Assembly: GCA_010030205.1 (NCBI GenBank)
Contig: RGQD01000002.1
Span: 1 to 51,622, forward strand
DNA from: Betaproteobacteria bacterium
GTDB taxonomy: Bacteria; Pseudomonadota; Gammaproteobacteria; Burkholderiales; Burkholderiaceae_C
Direction of reading: 5' to 3'
Length of the DNA stretch: 51,622 bases
Every line of letters starts with the position of its first letter. The first letter of the stretch is position 1. Below the pieces are notes generated by a model. That model worked only from the letters and a program-made list of their open reading frames with translations. It was not told the DNA's origin and searched no databases. The position numbers and the translations under genes were made by a program. This document shows, piece after piece, positions 18,041-26,144 of this stretch.

Positions 18041-18849
18041 ACCTGCCGCCCGACCCCAGGTCACTGGCCCGGCAATGGCTGGACCAGGGCCGGCCGGCGA
18101 TGCTGGTGCAAGTGATCGCCAGCCGAGGCTCGGTGCCGCGCGAGGCCGGCACAAAGATGCTGGTGAGCGCCGACGCGGTGGCGGGCACGATCGGTGGCGG
18201 CCAGTTGGAGCTCCAGGCCATCGCTGCCGCGCGCGCCCAGTTGTCGACCGGGCAATCCGGGCCTGTAGACCAGCACTGCGCGCTCGGCCCGACGCTGGGC
18301 CAGTGCTGCGGCGGTGCGCTGGACTTGCGGACCGAGCGGCTCGACGCCACCGCGCTGGCGACCTGGCCTGAAGTGCCCGCGCTGTTCACGCTTCAGCTCT
18401 ACGGCGCAGGCCATGTCGGCCGGGCCATCGTGCAACTGCTCCAGACCTTGGCCTGCCGAGTGCAGTGGATTGACGAGCGCGAAGCCGAATTTCCGGCTGA
18501 GGCCTCGGCGCCTCACATCGAACGCCTGTGCGTCGAATCAGTCCAGGCCGAAGTGCGCGATGCGCCGCCGGGTGCCTTCTACCTCGTGCTCACCCACAGC
18601 CATGCGCTCGATCTGGCGATCACCGAAGCGGTGCTGCGGCGCGGTGACTTCGGCTATCTCGGGCTGATCGGCTCAGCCACCAAGCGGGCGAAATTCATGC
18701 GCCGCTTCGAACAGCGAGGCATCGCCGACGAGGTCGTCGCGCGACTGACCTGCCCGATCGGTGTGCCGGGCATCGCCGGCAAACAACCTGAGGTGATTGC
18801 GCTGGCCGTGGTCGCGCAGTTGCTGCAGCAGGCCAGCCAAACCCAGTGA
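18037..18849 (+). CDS. xdhC: XdhC, molybdenum cofactor insertion/sulfuration factor
   Basis: 270 residues. Binds molybdenum cofactor and hands the sulfurated form to XdhB. Seen: MLVQVIASRGSVPREAGTKM (the XdhC/CoxI N-terminal domain), GTIGGGQLE, the Cys segment LGQCCGGALDL, and a Rossmann-like C-terminal half with LQLYGAGHVGRAIVQLL and YLGLIGSATKRAKFMRR. GTG start at 18037 overlaps the xdhB stop (GTGA). The stop codon is the left edge of a palindrome shared with the next gene. Confidence 0.92.
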   Translation: MNLPPDPRSLARQWLDQGRPAMLVQVIASRGSVPREAGTKMLVSADAVAGTIGGGQLELQAIAAARAQLSTGQSGPVDQHCALGPTLGQCCGGALDLRTERLDATALATWPEVPALFTLQLYGAGHVGRAIVQLLQTLACRVQWIDEREAEFPAEASAPHIERLCVESVQAEVRDAPPGAFYLVLTHSHALDLAITEAVLRRGDFGYLGLIGSATKRAKFMRRFEQRGIADEVVARLTCPIGVPGIAGKQPEVIALAVVAQLLQQASQTQ

Positions 18850-18867
18850 CCGGCCAGCCGCCGGTCA
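18847..18867. terminator. Palindrome running from one stop codon to the other
   Basis: TGACCGGC (18847-18854), loop CAGCC, GCCGGTCA (18860-18867). The first three bases are the xdhC stop; the last three are the stop of the convergent Crp/Fnr gene. Perfect 8-bp stem, no T-run; likely a shared bidirectional transcript end. Confidence 0.55.
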
Positions 18868-19653
18868 GGACTGCGCCAAGCGCGCCAGTGCAGGCGGATC
18901 GAGCACTCGCACGTTGTAGCCGCTGACCTCGATCACGCCTTGCCGGCTGAAGCTGCGCATCAGGCGAGACAAGGTCTCGGGCGTGATGGCCAACTGCGAT
19001 GCCACGTCGCGCTTGCGCTCATGCAGCCTGACCATCGCCTGGCCTGCAACATCGGACGCCGGCTCGCAGCGTCGGTGCAGCCACTGTGCCAACCTGGCCG
19101 GCGCGTCCTTGTGCATCAGCTCATGGGTGTTGACCGCCAGCGCATGCACTTCGCGTGCCAGACCCTGGATCAATCGCTGCGCCAGGTCCGGAAACAGCGC
19201 CAGTCTCGCTTCCAAGGCCTCGCAAGGGAACTCGATCACGCTCGCCGGGCTCAATGCCTGGGCGTCCATCGAGTGCGGTTCAGCCAACCAGGCTGAACTC
19301 AGGTCCAGCCAGGCCGGGCCTCGGACGATGCGTTCGGTGCGGAAGATGCCATCCGAGGTGCGAAAACCCAGCGCCACCTCGCCGCAGCGCAATGCCACCA
19401 GCGTGCTGGCGGCCTTGCTGCGACTGAGAACACTCTGGCCTTGCGACACCTGACGGGTCTGGGCCATGGCCTCCAAAGCCTTCAACTCATCATCATCCAA
19501 AGCCGCGCCGCCAAGCAGGGCCCGCCACAGCGCCGCATCGACAGTGCCCACAGGCGGGCTCCGATCGTGAGTGGACGCTGCCGGATCGACAGGGCGGTGA
19601 GCACCAGCGCGGTCGGGCAACAGTGCCAGTGGGACAGGATAAGAATGTTCCAT
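18865..19653 (-). CDS. Crp/Fnr-family transcriptional regulator
   Basis: 262 residues. Seen: a cNMP-binding-like barrel (about 45-165) and a C-terminal winged helix with RKRDVASQLAITPETLSRLM; the E-T-L-S-R recognition helix matches the E-x-x-S-R pattern of FNR/DNR-type proteins that read TTGAT-N4-ATCAA. The N-terminal Cys cluster of FNR is absent, so it should not carry that 4Fe-4S sensor; the ligand is unknown. Convergent with xdhC. A TTGCG-ATGG-ATCAA site lies about 95 bp upstream of its start. Confidence 0.88.
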   Translation of the reverse strand: MEHSYPVPLALLPDRAGAHRPVDPAASTHDRSPPVGTVDAALWRALLGGAALDDDELKALEAMAQTRQVSQGQSVLSRSKAASTLVALRCGEVALGFRTSDGIFRTERIVRGPAWLDLSSAWLAEPHSMDAQALSPASVIEFPCEALEARLALFPDLAQRLIQGLAREVHALAVNTHELMHKDAPARLAQWLHRRCEPASDVAGQAMVRLHERKRDVASQLAITPETLSRLMRSFSRQGVIEVSGYNVRVLDPPALARLAQS

Positions 19654-19745
19654 GCGGTGGCGAGGCCTGCGTCAGGCGTGAGCAGCGGCTTGGATGACGA
19701 TCACCCGGGCAACCTTGACTGTCGGCCAGGCCCGGCCAGACCGCC

Positions 19746-19759
19746 TTGCGATGGATCAA
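19746..19759. promoter_or_regulatory. FNR-like box upstream of the Crp/Fnr gene
   Basis: TTGCG-ATGG-ATCAA agrees with TTGAT-N4-ATCAA at 8 of 10 fixed positions. It lies in the 252-bp gap 19654-19905, in which no gene is seen. Regulation, probably of the regulator itself, is an inference. Confidence 0.3.
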
Positions 19760-19905
19760 CGCTGTACCAGCGCCAGCAGCTCGCCCGATCCCATATTGAC
19801 ACCGCCAACCCAGGGCCGAGTCAGGCCAATCTGCGCGAAAGTCTTCCGTCCTGGCGTGCGGCGAGATCGGCCACCTCGCTGGGTCTGGTGCTGGATGGCC
19901 CAGCG

Positions 19906-21222
19906 CTATAACACCAGCAGCGCTCGAAAATCGTTGACGTTGGTGTAGGTCGGACCGGTCACCACCAGGTCGCCGAGTGCGGCGAAATGGCCGTAGGCGT
20001 CGTGGCGCGCCAGGCTGTGGTCGAGCGACAGCGACAGCGCCGCGCTGCGGGCCAGTGTGTCGGGGCTGACCAGCGCGCCGGCGTTGTCTTCGACGCCGTC
20101 GATGCCGTCGGTGTCGGCCGCCAGCGCCCAAACCCCTGGCTGGGCTTGTAGCGCCAGCGCGCAGCCGAGCAGGAATTCGCCCGCCCTTCCGCCCCGGCCC
20201 AAAGACTGGCCGGGCAGCTGACGCACCGTGACGGTGGTCTCGCCGCCGGACAAGATCACGCAAGGCGCAGCGAAAGGCGCGCCGCGCCGCGCCACTGCGC
20301 GCGCCAGCGCGGCGTGCATACGGCCGATGTCGCGCGATTCGCCCTCGATCTCGTCGGACAGGATGTACGCGGCCACACCAGCCGAACGCGCCAGCGCGGC
20401 AGCCGCTTCCAGACTGGCCTGCGGCGTGGCGATGACACGGGCCTGGTGGCCGTCCAGCCTAGGGTCGCCCGGCTTGGGCGTCTCGAACATGCCGCTCTCC
20501 AGACCCGCACGGGCAGCCGGCGGCAATTCGATGCGGTAGCGGTCGATGATCGCCAGCGCGTCGGCACAGCTGCTGGCGTCGGCCACTGTCGGGCCGCTCG
20601 CGATCACGCCCAGGTCGTCGCCAGGGACATCCGAGATCGCCAGCGTCAGCAGCTGGGCTGGCGCGCACAGCGCGGCCAGCCGTCCGCCCTTGATCGCCGA
20701 GAGGTGCTTGCGAACGCAGTTCATCTCGCCGATCGCCGCACCGCTGGCCAACAAGGCGCGGTTGACGGCCTGCTTGTCAGCCAGCGTCAGGCCTGGCGCT
20801 GGCAGCGACAGCAGCGAGGAGCCGCCGCCCGAGATCAGCGCGATCACCAGGTCGTCCGCGCTCAGTCCCTGCACCATCGAGAGCAAGCGTTCGGCAGCGT
20901 CACGGCCTGCAGCATCAGGCACCGGGTGGGCGGCCTCGACCACCTCGATGCGGCCCGGCTTGGCACGCCAGGAATCGGGCACATGGCCATAGCGGGTCAC
21001 CACCAGACCGGACAACAGCGCGTCGGACGGCCAGAGCGCGTCGAGCGCAGCAGCCATCGCGCCGCCCGCCTTGCCGGCGCCGATCACCAGCGTGCGGCCA
21101 CGCGGCGGCGCGGGCAGTTGACCCGCCAGCACCTGTGCCGGTTGAGCGCGGGCGACTGCGGCGTCAAACAGCGCGCGCAGAAAAGCGCGCGGGTCGCGCG
21201 GGTCGGGGGCAACAGTGCTCAT
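19906..21222 (-). CDS. Glycerate 2-kinase (MOFRL family)
   Basis: 438 residues, the GckA/TtuD type that phosphorylates D-glycerate to 2-phosphoglycerate (older name hydroxypyruvate reductase). Seen: TLVIGAGKAGGAMAAALDAL (about 45-64), ALISGGGSSLLSLPAPGLT, NCVRKHLSAIKGGRLA, then the C-terminal MOFRL domain with ILSGGETTVTV, GRGGRAGEFLLG and AADTDGIDGVEDNAGALV. Length is normal. Lies 71 bp downstream of the tartronate semialdehyde reductase on the same strand, which makes its substrate, so one operon is likely. Confidence 0.92.
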   Translation of the reverse strand: MSTVAPDPRDPRAFLRALFDAAVARAQPAQVLAGQLPAPPRGRTLVIGAGKAGGAMAAALDALWPSDALLSGLVVTRYGHVPDSWRAKPGRIEVVEAAHPVPDAAGRDAAERLLSMVQGLSADDLVIALISGGGSSLLSLPAPGLTLADKQAVNRALLASGAAIGEMNCVRKHLSAIKGGRLAALCAPAQLLTLAISDVPGDDLGVIASGPTVADASSCADALAIIDRYRIELPPAARAGLESGMFETPKPGDPRLDGHQARVIATPQASLEAAAALARSAGVAAYILSDEIEGESRDIGRMHAALARAVARRGAPFAAPCVILSGGETTVTVRQLPGQSLGRGGRAGEFLLGCALALQAQPGVWALAADTDGIDGVEDNAGALVSPDTLARSAALSLSLDHSLARHDAYGHFAALGDLVVTGPTYTNVNDFRALLVL

Positions 21223-21293
21223 CGGCAGAGGTTCCAGCGTATTTCAACTCAACAAGGCGGCACGGCAAGCCAGCCCAACACAGGCATCGCCAG

Positions 21294-22187
21294 TCACACC
21301 CCAGCCACCTGGTGTGCAGCCATCAGCTCGAGCGCTTTGACCAGCGCCGAATGGTCGAGCTGGTCCCAGCCCTGCGCAGCACAGGTCTGCATCAGCTGCG
21401 CGGCGTTGGCGGTCTGCGGCAGCGCCATGTCCATCGCCTTGGCACCCTGCAGCGCCAGGTTCAGGTCCTTCTGATGCAGCGCGATGCGGAAACCCGGGTT
21501 GAAGCTGCGCTTGATCATGCGCTCGCCATGCACTTCCAGAATACGGCTGGCCGCGAAACCGCCCATCAGCGCCTGGCGCACCTTGGCCGGGTCGGCGCCG
21601 GCCTTGCTGGCAAACAGCAGTGCCTCGCCGACCGCGGCGATGTTGAGCGCGACGATGATCTGGTTCGCCACCTTGGTGGTCTGGCCGTCACCGTTGCCGC
21701 CGACCAGCGTGATGTTCTTGCCCATCAGTTCGAACAGCGGCTTGATGCGATCGAACACCAGGTCCGGTCCGCCGACCATGATCGTCAAGCTGCCGGCCTT
21801 GGCGCCGACCTCGCCGCCCGAGACTGGCGCGTCGAGATAGTCGCAGCCCAGCGCGTTGATCCTGGCGGCGAAGGCCTTGGTCTCGATCGGCGAGATGCTG
21901 CTCATGTCGACCACGGTCTTGCCGGCAGTCAGTCCGGCGGCCACACCGTTGTCGCCGAACAGCACTTGCGCGACGTCGGGCGTGTCAGGCAGCATCATGA
22001 AGACGATGTCAGCCTGCTCGGCGACTTCACGCGCGCTGGCGCAGACGGTCGCACCGGCCAACTCGGCCGCCACCTTGCTGCGGGTGTTGACGAACAGGCG
22101 GTGCCCAGCCTTGAGCAGCTGGCCTGCCATCGGCGCACCCATGATGCCCAGTCCGATAAAGCCCAGCTTGAGTTGGTTGGAAGTCAT
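21294..22187 (-). CDS. 2-hydroxy-3-oxopropionate (tartronate semialdehyde) reductase
   Basis: 297 residues, NAD(P)H-dependent beta-hydroxyacid dehydrogenase making D-glycerate. Seen: LGFIGLGIMGAPMAGQLLKA (Rossmann fingerprint), DAPVSGGEVGAKAGSLTIMV (substrate loop) and TTKVANQIIVALN with the catalytic Lys. GarR/GlxR subfamily fits best. Start ATG 22187 has AGGA upstream; a longer reading is not supported. It pairs with glycerate kinase. Its 5' side is shared with the divergent LacI regulator, and one operator copy (22394) lies in that 236-bp gap. Confidence 0.9.
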   Translation of the reverse strand: MTSNQLKLGFIGLGIMGAPMAGQLLKAGHRLFVNTRSKVAAELAGATVCASAREVAEQADIVFMMLPDTPDVAQVLFGDNGVAAGLTAGKTVVDMSSISPIETKAFAARINALGCDYLDAPVSGGEVGAKAGSLTIMVGGPDLVFDRIKPLFELMGKNITLVGGNGDGQTTKVANQIIVALNIAAVGEALLFASKAGADPAKVRQALMGGFAASRILEVHGERMIKRSFNPGFRIALHQKDLNLALQGAKAMDMALPQTANAAQLMQTCAAQGWDQLDHSALVKALELMAAHQVAGV

Positions 22188-22393
22188 GGCAGGTCCTTGA
22201 AGTGGCGAGGCAAACCGTCCAGCGGATGGTGGCTTTTCAGGGTTTGGAGAGAGCACCAGCGATGGCAGCGATCGATGGATTTGGGGCAACCACCAGCCGA
22301 TCTGTCGCCAAGGTCGGCAAGATGTCCGGGACAGGCCGCAAGCGGCAATCGGCTCCAGAGATTGAATCGTACACCGCCAGCCAAGCCAATAAA

Positions 22394-22407
22394 GGTAGCG
22401 CTGTCAT
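22394..22407. promoter_or_regulatory. Probable LacI-family operator, copy 1
   Basis: GGTAGCGCTGTCAT. Same core as the two sites ahead of the Bug protein gene; the right half deviates from perfect symmetry. It sits 16 bases ahead of the LacI-family start codon and in the gap shared with the divergent reductase, fitting autoregulation and possibly control of the reductase. Confidence 0.6.
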
Positions 22408-22423
22408 CCTCCTAGAATATGCC

Positions 22424-23449
22424 ATGACACAAGCCACACCCCGGCGCGGCCGGCGCGGCAGCGGCGCCGTGACGCTGCACGATGTGGCCAAGCTCGCCGG
22501 CGTGGCGCCGATCACCGCCTCGCGTGCTCTGAACAAGCCTGAGCAGGTGTCAGACGAGGTGCGCAAGAAAGTCGGTGAGGCGGTCGCACGCACCGGCTAT
22601 GTGCCCAACCTGCTGGCCGGCGGCCTGGCATCGACCCGCAGCAAACTGGTCGCGGCAGTCGTCCCGACGATCTCGGGACCGGTGTTTCTCGAGACAGTCC
22701 AGGCCTTGACCGAGGCCTTGGCCGAACGCGGCTACCAGTTGATGCTGGGCCAGTCCGGCTATGTGGGGTCGCGAGAGGACGCGTTGCTGGAGGCCATCAT
22801 CGGGCGCCGCCCCGATGGCATCGTGCTCACAGGCATCATGCATTCGGCCGAGGGCCGCCGAAGGCTGCTGGCATCGGGCATCCCGGTGGTCGAGACCTGG
22901 GACCTGACCCCAACACCGATCGACATGCTGGTCGGTTTCTCCCATGTGGAGGTGGGCCGCGCAGTGGCCGAGTTCCTGCACAGCAAGGGACGGCGCAAGT
23001 TCGCGGTGGTGGCCGGCGACGACGAACGCGCCACTCGTCGCCTGGGGGCTTTTCAGGCCGCAGCCCTGGGTCTGGGCCTGTTGCCGGTGCGGACGATCGT
23101 CGTGCCAGCGCCGACCACGCTCAGAAGCGGCCGCAGCGCGCTGGCCGAATTGATGGCTGGCGGACCCAGGATTGACGCGGTGTTTTGCAGCTCCGACCTG
23201 CTGGCGCTGGGCGTGCTGACCGAAGCGCAAGCCCGCAGCATCCCGGTGCCCGAACGTCTGGCCATCGTCGGCTTCGGCGACCTCGAGTTCGCAGCCGATC
23301 TGCACCCGGCGCTGACCACGGTGCACATCAACGGCACGGCGATCGGCCGGCAGGCCGCGCAGTTCATCGTTGACCGCGCAGAAGGCCGCAACATCGAGCA
23401 GTGCGTGATCGACATCGGCTTCTCGATCGTCGATCGCCAGAGCACTTGA
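22424..23449 (+). CDS. LacI-family transcriptional regulator (sugar-acid type)
   Basis: 341 residues. Seen: an N-terminal helix-turn-helix and hinge in VTLHDVAKLAGVAPITASRA and GYVPNLLAGGLAS, then a periplasmic-binding-like core with VVPTISGPVFLETVQALTEA, RRPDGIVLTGI and AVFCSSDLLALGVL. GntR/IdnR-like LacI members usually sense gluconate-type acids. Start ATG 22424 (MTQATPRRGRRG). Three copies of one palindromic site (22394, 23491, 23518) flank the gene, which makes it the likely binder. Probable targets are the Bug protein, glucarate dehydratase, the lactonase and perhaps the reductase. Confidence 0.9.
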   Translation: MTQATPRRGRRGSGAVTLHDVAKLAGVAPITASRALNKPEQVSDEVRKKVGEAVARTGYVPNLLAGGLASTRSKLVAAVVPTISGPVFLETVQALTEALAERGYQLMLGQSGYVGSREDALLEAIIGRRPDGIVLTGIMHSAEGRRRLLASGIPVVETWDLTPTPIDMLVGFSHVEVGRAVAEFLHSKGRRKFAVVAGDDERATRRLGAFQAAALGLGLLPVRTIVVPAPTTLRSGRSALAELMAGGPRIDAVFCSSDLLALGVLTEAQARSIPVPERLAIVGFGDLEFAADLHPALTTVHINGTAIGRQAAQFIVDRAEGRNIEQCVIDIGFSIVDRQST

Positions 23450-23490
23450 CCGGGAAAATACTTAGCGTCAGCTACAACACGGAGACGCTT

Positions 23491-23504
23491 GGTAGCGCTA
23501 TCAT
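23491..23504. promoter_or_regulatory. Probable LacI-family operator, copy 2
   Basis: GGTAGCGCTATCAT, 11 of 12 core positions symmetric, in the 120-bp gap between the regulator stop and the Bug protein start. Centre about 27 bp from copy 3. Confidence 0.65.
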
Positions 23505-23517
23505 CTCGAGCATAAAT

Positions 23518-23529
23518 GGTAGCGCTACC
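23518..23529. promoter_or_regulatory. Probable LacI-family operator, copy 3
   Basis: GGTAGCGCTACC, a perfect 12-bp palindrome with central CG-type symmetry as in LacI/GalR-family sites, 40 bp ahead of the Bug protein start. Confidence 0.7.
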
Positions 23530-23569
23530 TTTCGGGCGACGCTCGCAGCCCATCAAACTTGGAATGCGC

Positions 23570-24532
23570 ATGAAAAAGCTGTTGTTGGCTCTGTGCTTGG
23601 CGCTGGTCGCGGCCGGTGGCGCTCAAGCCCAGGCTTGGCCCGCCAAGCCTGTGACGCTGTTGGTGCCGTTCCCGCCAGGAGGGTCCACCGACATGATCGC
23701 CCGCACCTTGGGCACCAAGCTGCAGGAAAAGCTAGGCGCCAGCTTCATCGTCGACAACAAAGCGGGCGCCGGCGGTACGGTGGGCGCCGCACTGGCCAAG
23801 CGCGCGGCGCCGGACGGCTACACGGTCTTCGTCTCGTCACTCGGCCCGTTCGTCATTGGGCCGCACCTGCTCAAGAACCTGGGTTATGACCCGCTGAAGG
23901 ACTTCGACTACATCACGGTCGCAGTGCAGGCGCCCAATGTGCTGGCGGTGCCAGCCAACTCACCGCACAAGTCGGTGTCCGATGTGCTGGCCTTCCACAA
24001 GGCCAATCCCGGCAAGATGAGTTTTGCCTCGTCGGGCAACGGCTCGAGCGACCACCTGACGGCCGAGCTGTTCTGGCAAATGACCGGCACCAACGGCCTG
24101 CACATTCCGTACAAAGGCGGCGCGCCAGCGATGTCCGACTTGCTGGGCGGGCAAGTGGACGCCACCTTCATGAACATCAACACCGGCATCACCAACATCA
24201 AGGCCGGCAAGTTGCGAGCGCTGGCCGTCACCAGCGCCAAGCGGTCGGCGCTGCTCCCCGAGGTGCCGACGTTGGAAGAACTGGGCATCAAGGGCGTCAC
24301 GGTCAGCAGCTGGCAGGCGTTTGCCGCGCCCAAAGGGCTGCCGGTCGACATCAAGGCCAAGCTGCACGAAGCGCTGCTGGCCGGGCTGAACGACCCGCAA
24401 GTCAAGTCCAAGCTGGTCGAACTTGGCTTCGAGATCGTTGGCAACACGCCGGAGCAATTCACCGCTTTCCAGGCCAGCGAGTTCGCACGCTGGAAAAAGG
24501 TGATTGAGGCCGGCAAGATCACTGCAGACTAG
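23570..24532 (+). CDS. Bug-family (TctC) periplasmic solute-binding protein
   Basis: 320 residues. Seen: signal peptide [20 protein letters not shown], cut near residue 20-22, then [20 protein letters not shown] and [20 protein letters not shown], the two Bug fingerprints, and [20 protein letters not shown]. Bug proteins bind small carboxylates for tripartite TctAB carriers; no tctAB genes are in the window, as is common for orphan Bug genes of Burkholderiales. Start ATG 23570 fits the signal; ATG 23564 is the alternative. Two operators lie just upstream, and glucarate dehydratase follows, so a sugar diacid ligand is inferred. Confidence 0.9.
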   Translation: MKKLLLALCLALVAAGGAQAQAWPAKPVTLLVPFPPGGSTDMIARTLGTKLQEKLGASFIVDNKAGAGGTVGAALAKRAAPDGYTVFVSSLGPFVIGPHLLKNLGYDPLKDFDYITVAVQAPNVLAVPANSPHKSVSDVLAFHKANPGKMSFASSGNGSSDHLTAELFWQMTGTNGLHIPYKGGAPAMSDLLGGQVDATFMNINTGITNIKAGKLRALAVTSAKRSALLPEVPTLEELGIKGVTVSSWQAFAAPKGLPVDIKAKLHEALLAGLNDPQVKSKLVELGFEIVGNTPEQFTAFQASEFARWKKVIEAGKITAD

Positions 24533-24535
24533 CTT

Positions 24536-24650
24536 CACCCACCCCCGTAGCGGCTGCGCCGCTCCCCCTCAAGGGGGCGCCGCCAGCGGCCCGGCGGAGC
24601 CGGTTCCGCGGCGTCCGCTTGATGGTGAGGCGCCGACGCGACCGCCAAAC
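24536..24650. repeat. GC-rich multi-hairpin intergenic element
   Basis: The 124-bp gap between the Bug gene and gudD has AGCGGC-tgc-GCCGCT, CCCCCT-caa-GGGGG and GCCGCCAGCGGC-type folds packed together. It is like dispersed intergenic elements seen in Comamonadaceae and relatives. Only one copy is present here. Confidence 0.45.
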
Positions 24651-24656
24651 GATCCC

Positions 24657-26024
24657 ATGACTGTGATGACCACCTCCTCCACCCCCACCATCACCGCGCT
24701 GCGCGTCATCCCGGTTGCCGGGCGCGACAGCATGCTGCTCAACCTGAGCGGTGCGCATGGTCCGTTCTTCACCCGCAATCTCCTGATCCTGACCGACAGC
24801 GCCGGGCGCACTGGCGTCGGCGAGGTGCCTGGCGGCGAGAAGATCCGCCAGACCCTAGAAGATGCGCGTGAACTGGTCGTCGGCCAGCCACTGGGCTCGC
24901 AGCAGCGCCTGCTGCAGGACGTGCAGCGCCGCTTCGCCGACCGAGACTCGGGCGGACGCGGGCAACAGACCTTCGATCTGCGCACCACCATCCATGCGGT
25001 CACAGCGATCGAATCGGCCTTGCTCGACCTGTTGGGCCAGCACCTGGGCGTGCCGGTGGCGGCGCTGCTGGGCGAGGGGCAGCAGCGCGACGCGGTCGAG
25101 ATGCTGGGCTACCTTTTCTTCATCGGCGACAAGCGCAAGACCGACCTACCCTATGTGGGCAATGTCGCGAGCCGTCTCGGCGCCGCAGATGACAGCGACT
25201 GCGACTGGTTCCGTCTTCGCCATGAGGCGGCGATGACGCCCGAGGCGGTGCTGCGCTTGGCCGAAGCCGCGTTCGAGCGCTACGGCTTCAATGACTTCAA
25301 GTTGAAGGGCGGCGCGCTGCGCGCCGAAGAAGAGATCACGGCAGTCCACGCGCTGCACGAGCGATTCCCGCAGGCCCGCGTGACGCTCGATCCGAACGGC
25401 GGCTGGCTGCTCCAGGACGCAGTCCGGCTGATGCGCGATCTGCGCGGTGTCGTGGCCTATGCCGAAGACCCCTGCGGCGCGGAAGACGGTTTCTCGGGCC
25501 GCGAGGTGATGGCCGAGTTCCGCCGCGCCACCGGACTGCCGACGGCGACCAACATGGTGGCCACCGACTGGCGCCAGCTCAGCCACGCGCTGTCGCTGCA
25601 ATCGATTGACATCCCGCTGGCCGACCCGCATTTCTGGACCATGGCCGGATCGGTTCGGGTGGCGCAGACCTGCCGCGACTGGGGGCTGACCTGGGGCTCG
25701 CATTCGAACAACCACTTTGACGTTTCGCTGGCGATGTTTACCCATGTCGGCGCGGCCGCACCGGGACGCGTCACGGCCATAGACACCCACTGGATCTGGC
25801 AGGACGGCCAGCGCCTGACCGTCGAACCGCTGCAGATTGTCGGCGGCCATGTCCAGGTGCCGAACAAACCGGGTCTTGGCATCGAACTCGACATGGTCGA
25901 GGTCGAGAAAGCCCATCAGCTTTACCGGCAGCACGGCCTGGGTTCGCGCGACGACGCCATCGCGATGCAGTACTTGATCCCTGGCTGGACCTTCAACCCC
26001 AAGCGCCCAGCGCTGGACCGTTGA
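24657..26024 (+). CDS. gudD: Glucarate dehydratase
   Basis: 455 residues, enolase-superfamily enzyme that dehydrates D-glucarate (and L-idarate) to 5-keto-4-deoxyglucarate. Seen: [33 protein letters not shown], the catalytic KxK segment [15 protein letters not shown], the metal ligand region [10 protein letters not shown] with [11 protein letters not shown] and [10 protein letters not shown], and the catalytic His in [19 protein letters not shown]. All key residues appear present. ATG 24657 is used; ATG 24666 is possible and neither has a strong ribosome site. Lies behind the Bug protein and ahead of the lactonase, likely under the LacI regulator. Confidence 0.93.
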   Translation: MTVMTTSSTPTITALRVIPVAGRDSMLLNLSGAHGPFFTRNLLILTDSAGRTGVGEVPGGEKIRQTLEDARELVVGQPLGSQQRLLQDVQRRFADRDSGGRGQQTFDLRTTIHAVTAIESALLDLLGQHLGVPVAALLGEGQQRDAVEMLGYLFFIGDKRKTDLPYVGNVASRLGAADDSDCDWFRLRHEAAMTPEAVLRLAEAAFERYGFNDFKLKGGALRAEEEITAVHALHERFPQARVTLDPNGGWLLQDAVRLMRDLRGVVAYAEDPCGAEDGFSGREVMAEFRRATGLPTATNMVATDWRQLSHALSLQSIDIPLADPHFWTMAGSVRVAQTCRDWGLTWGSHSNNHFDVSLAMFTHVGAAAPGRVTAIDTHWIWQDGQRLTVEPLQIVGGHVQVPNKPGLGIELDMVEVEKAHQLYRQHGLGSRDDAIAMQYLIPGWTFNPKRPALDR

Positions 26025-26144
26025 CATGCCAAGCATTGGTGTGTTCAAACCCGCCGTCAGCCGAACCGCCCCGCCACCAGGTTTCAAACGGTGGTGAAAA
26101 CCGCCACACCCAGGCCCGCAAGGCCCACATCACGGAGACGACCC

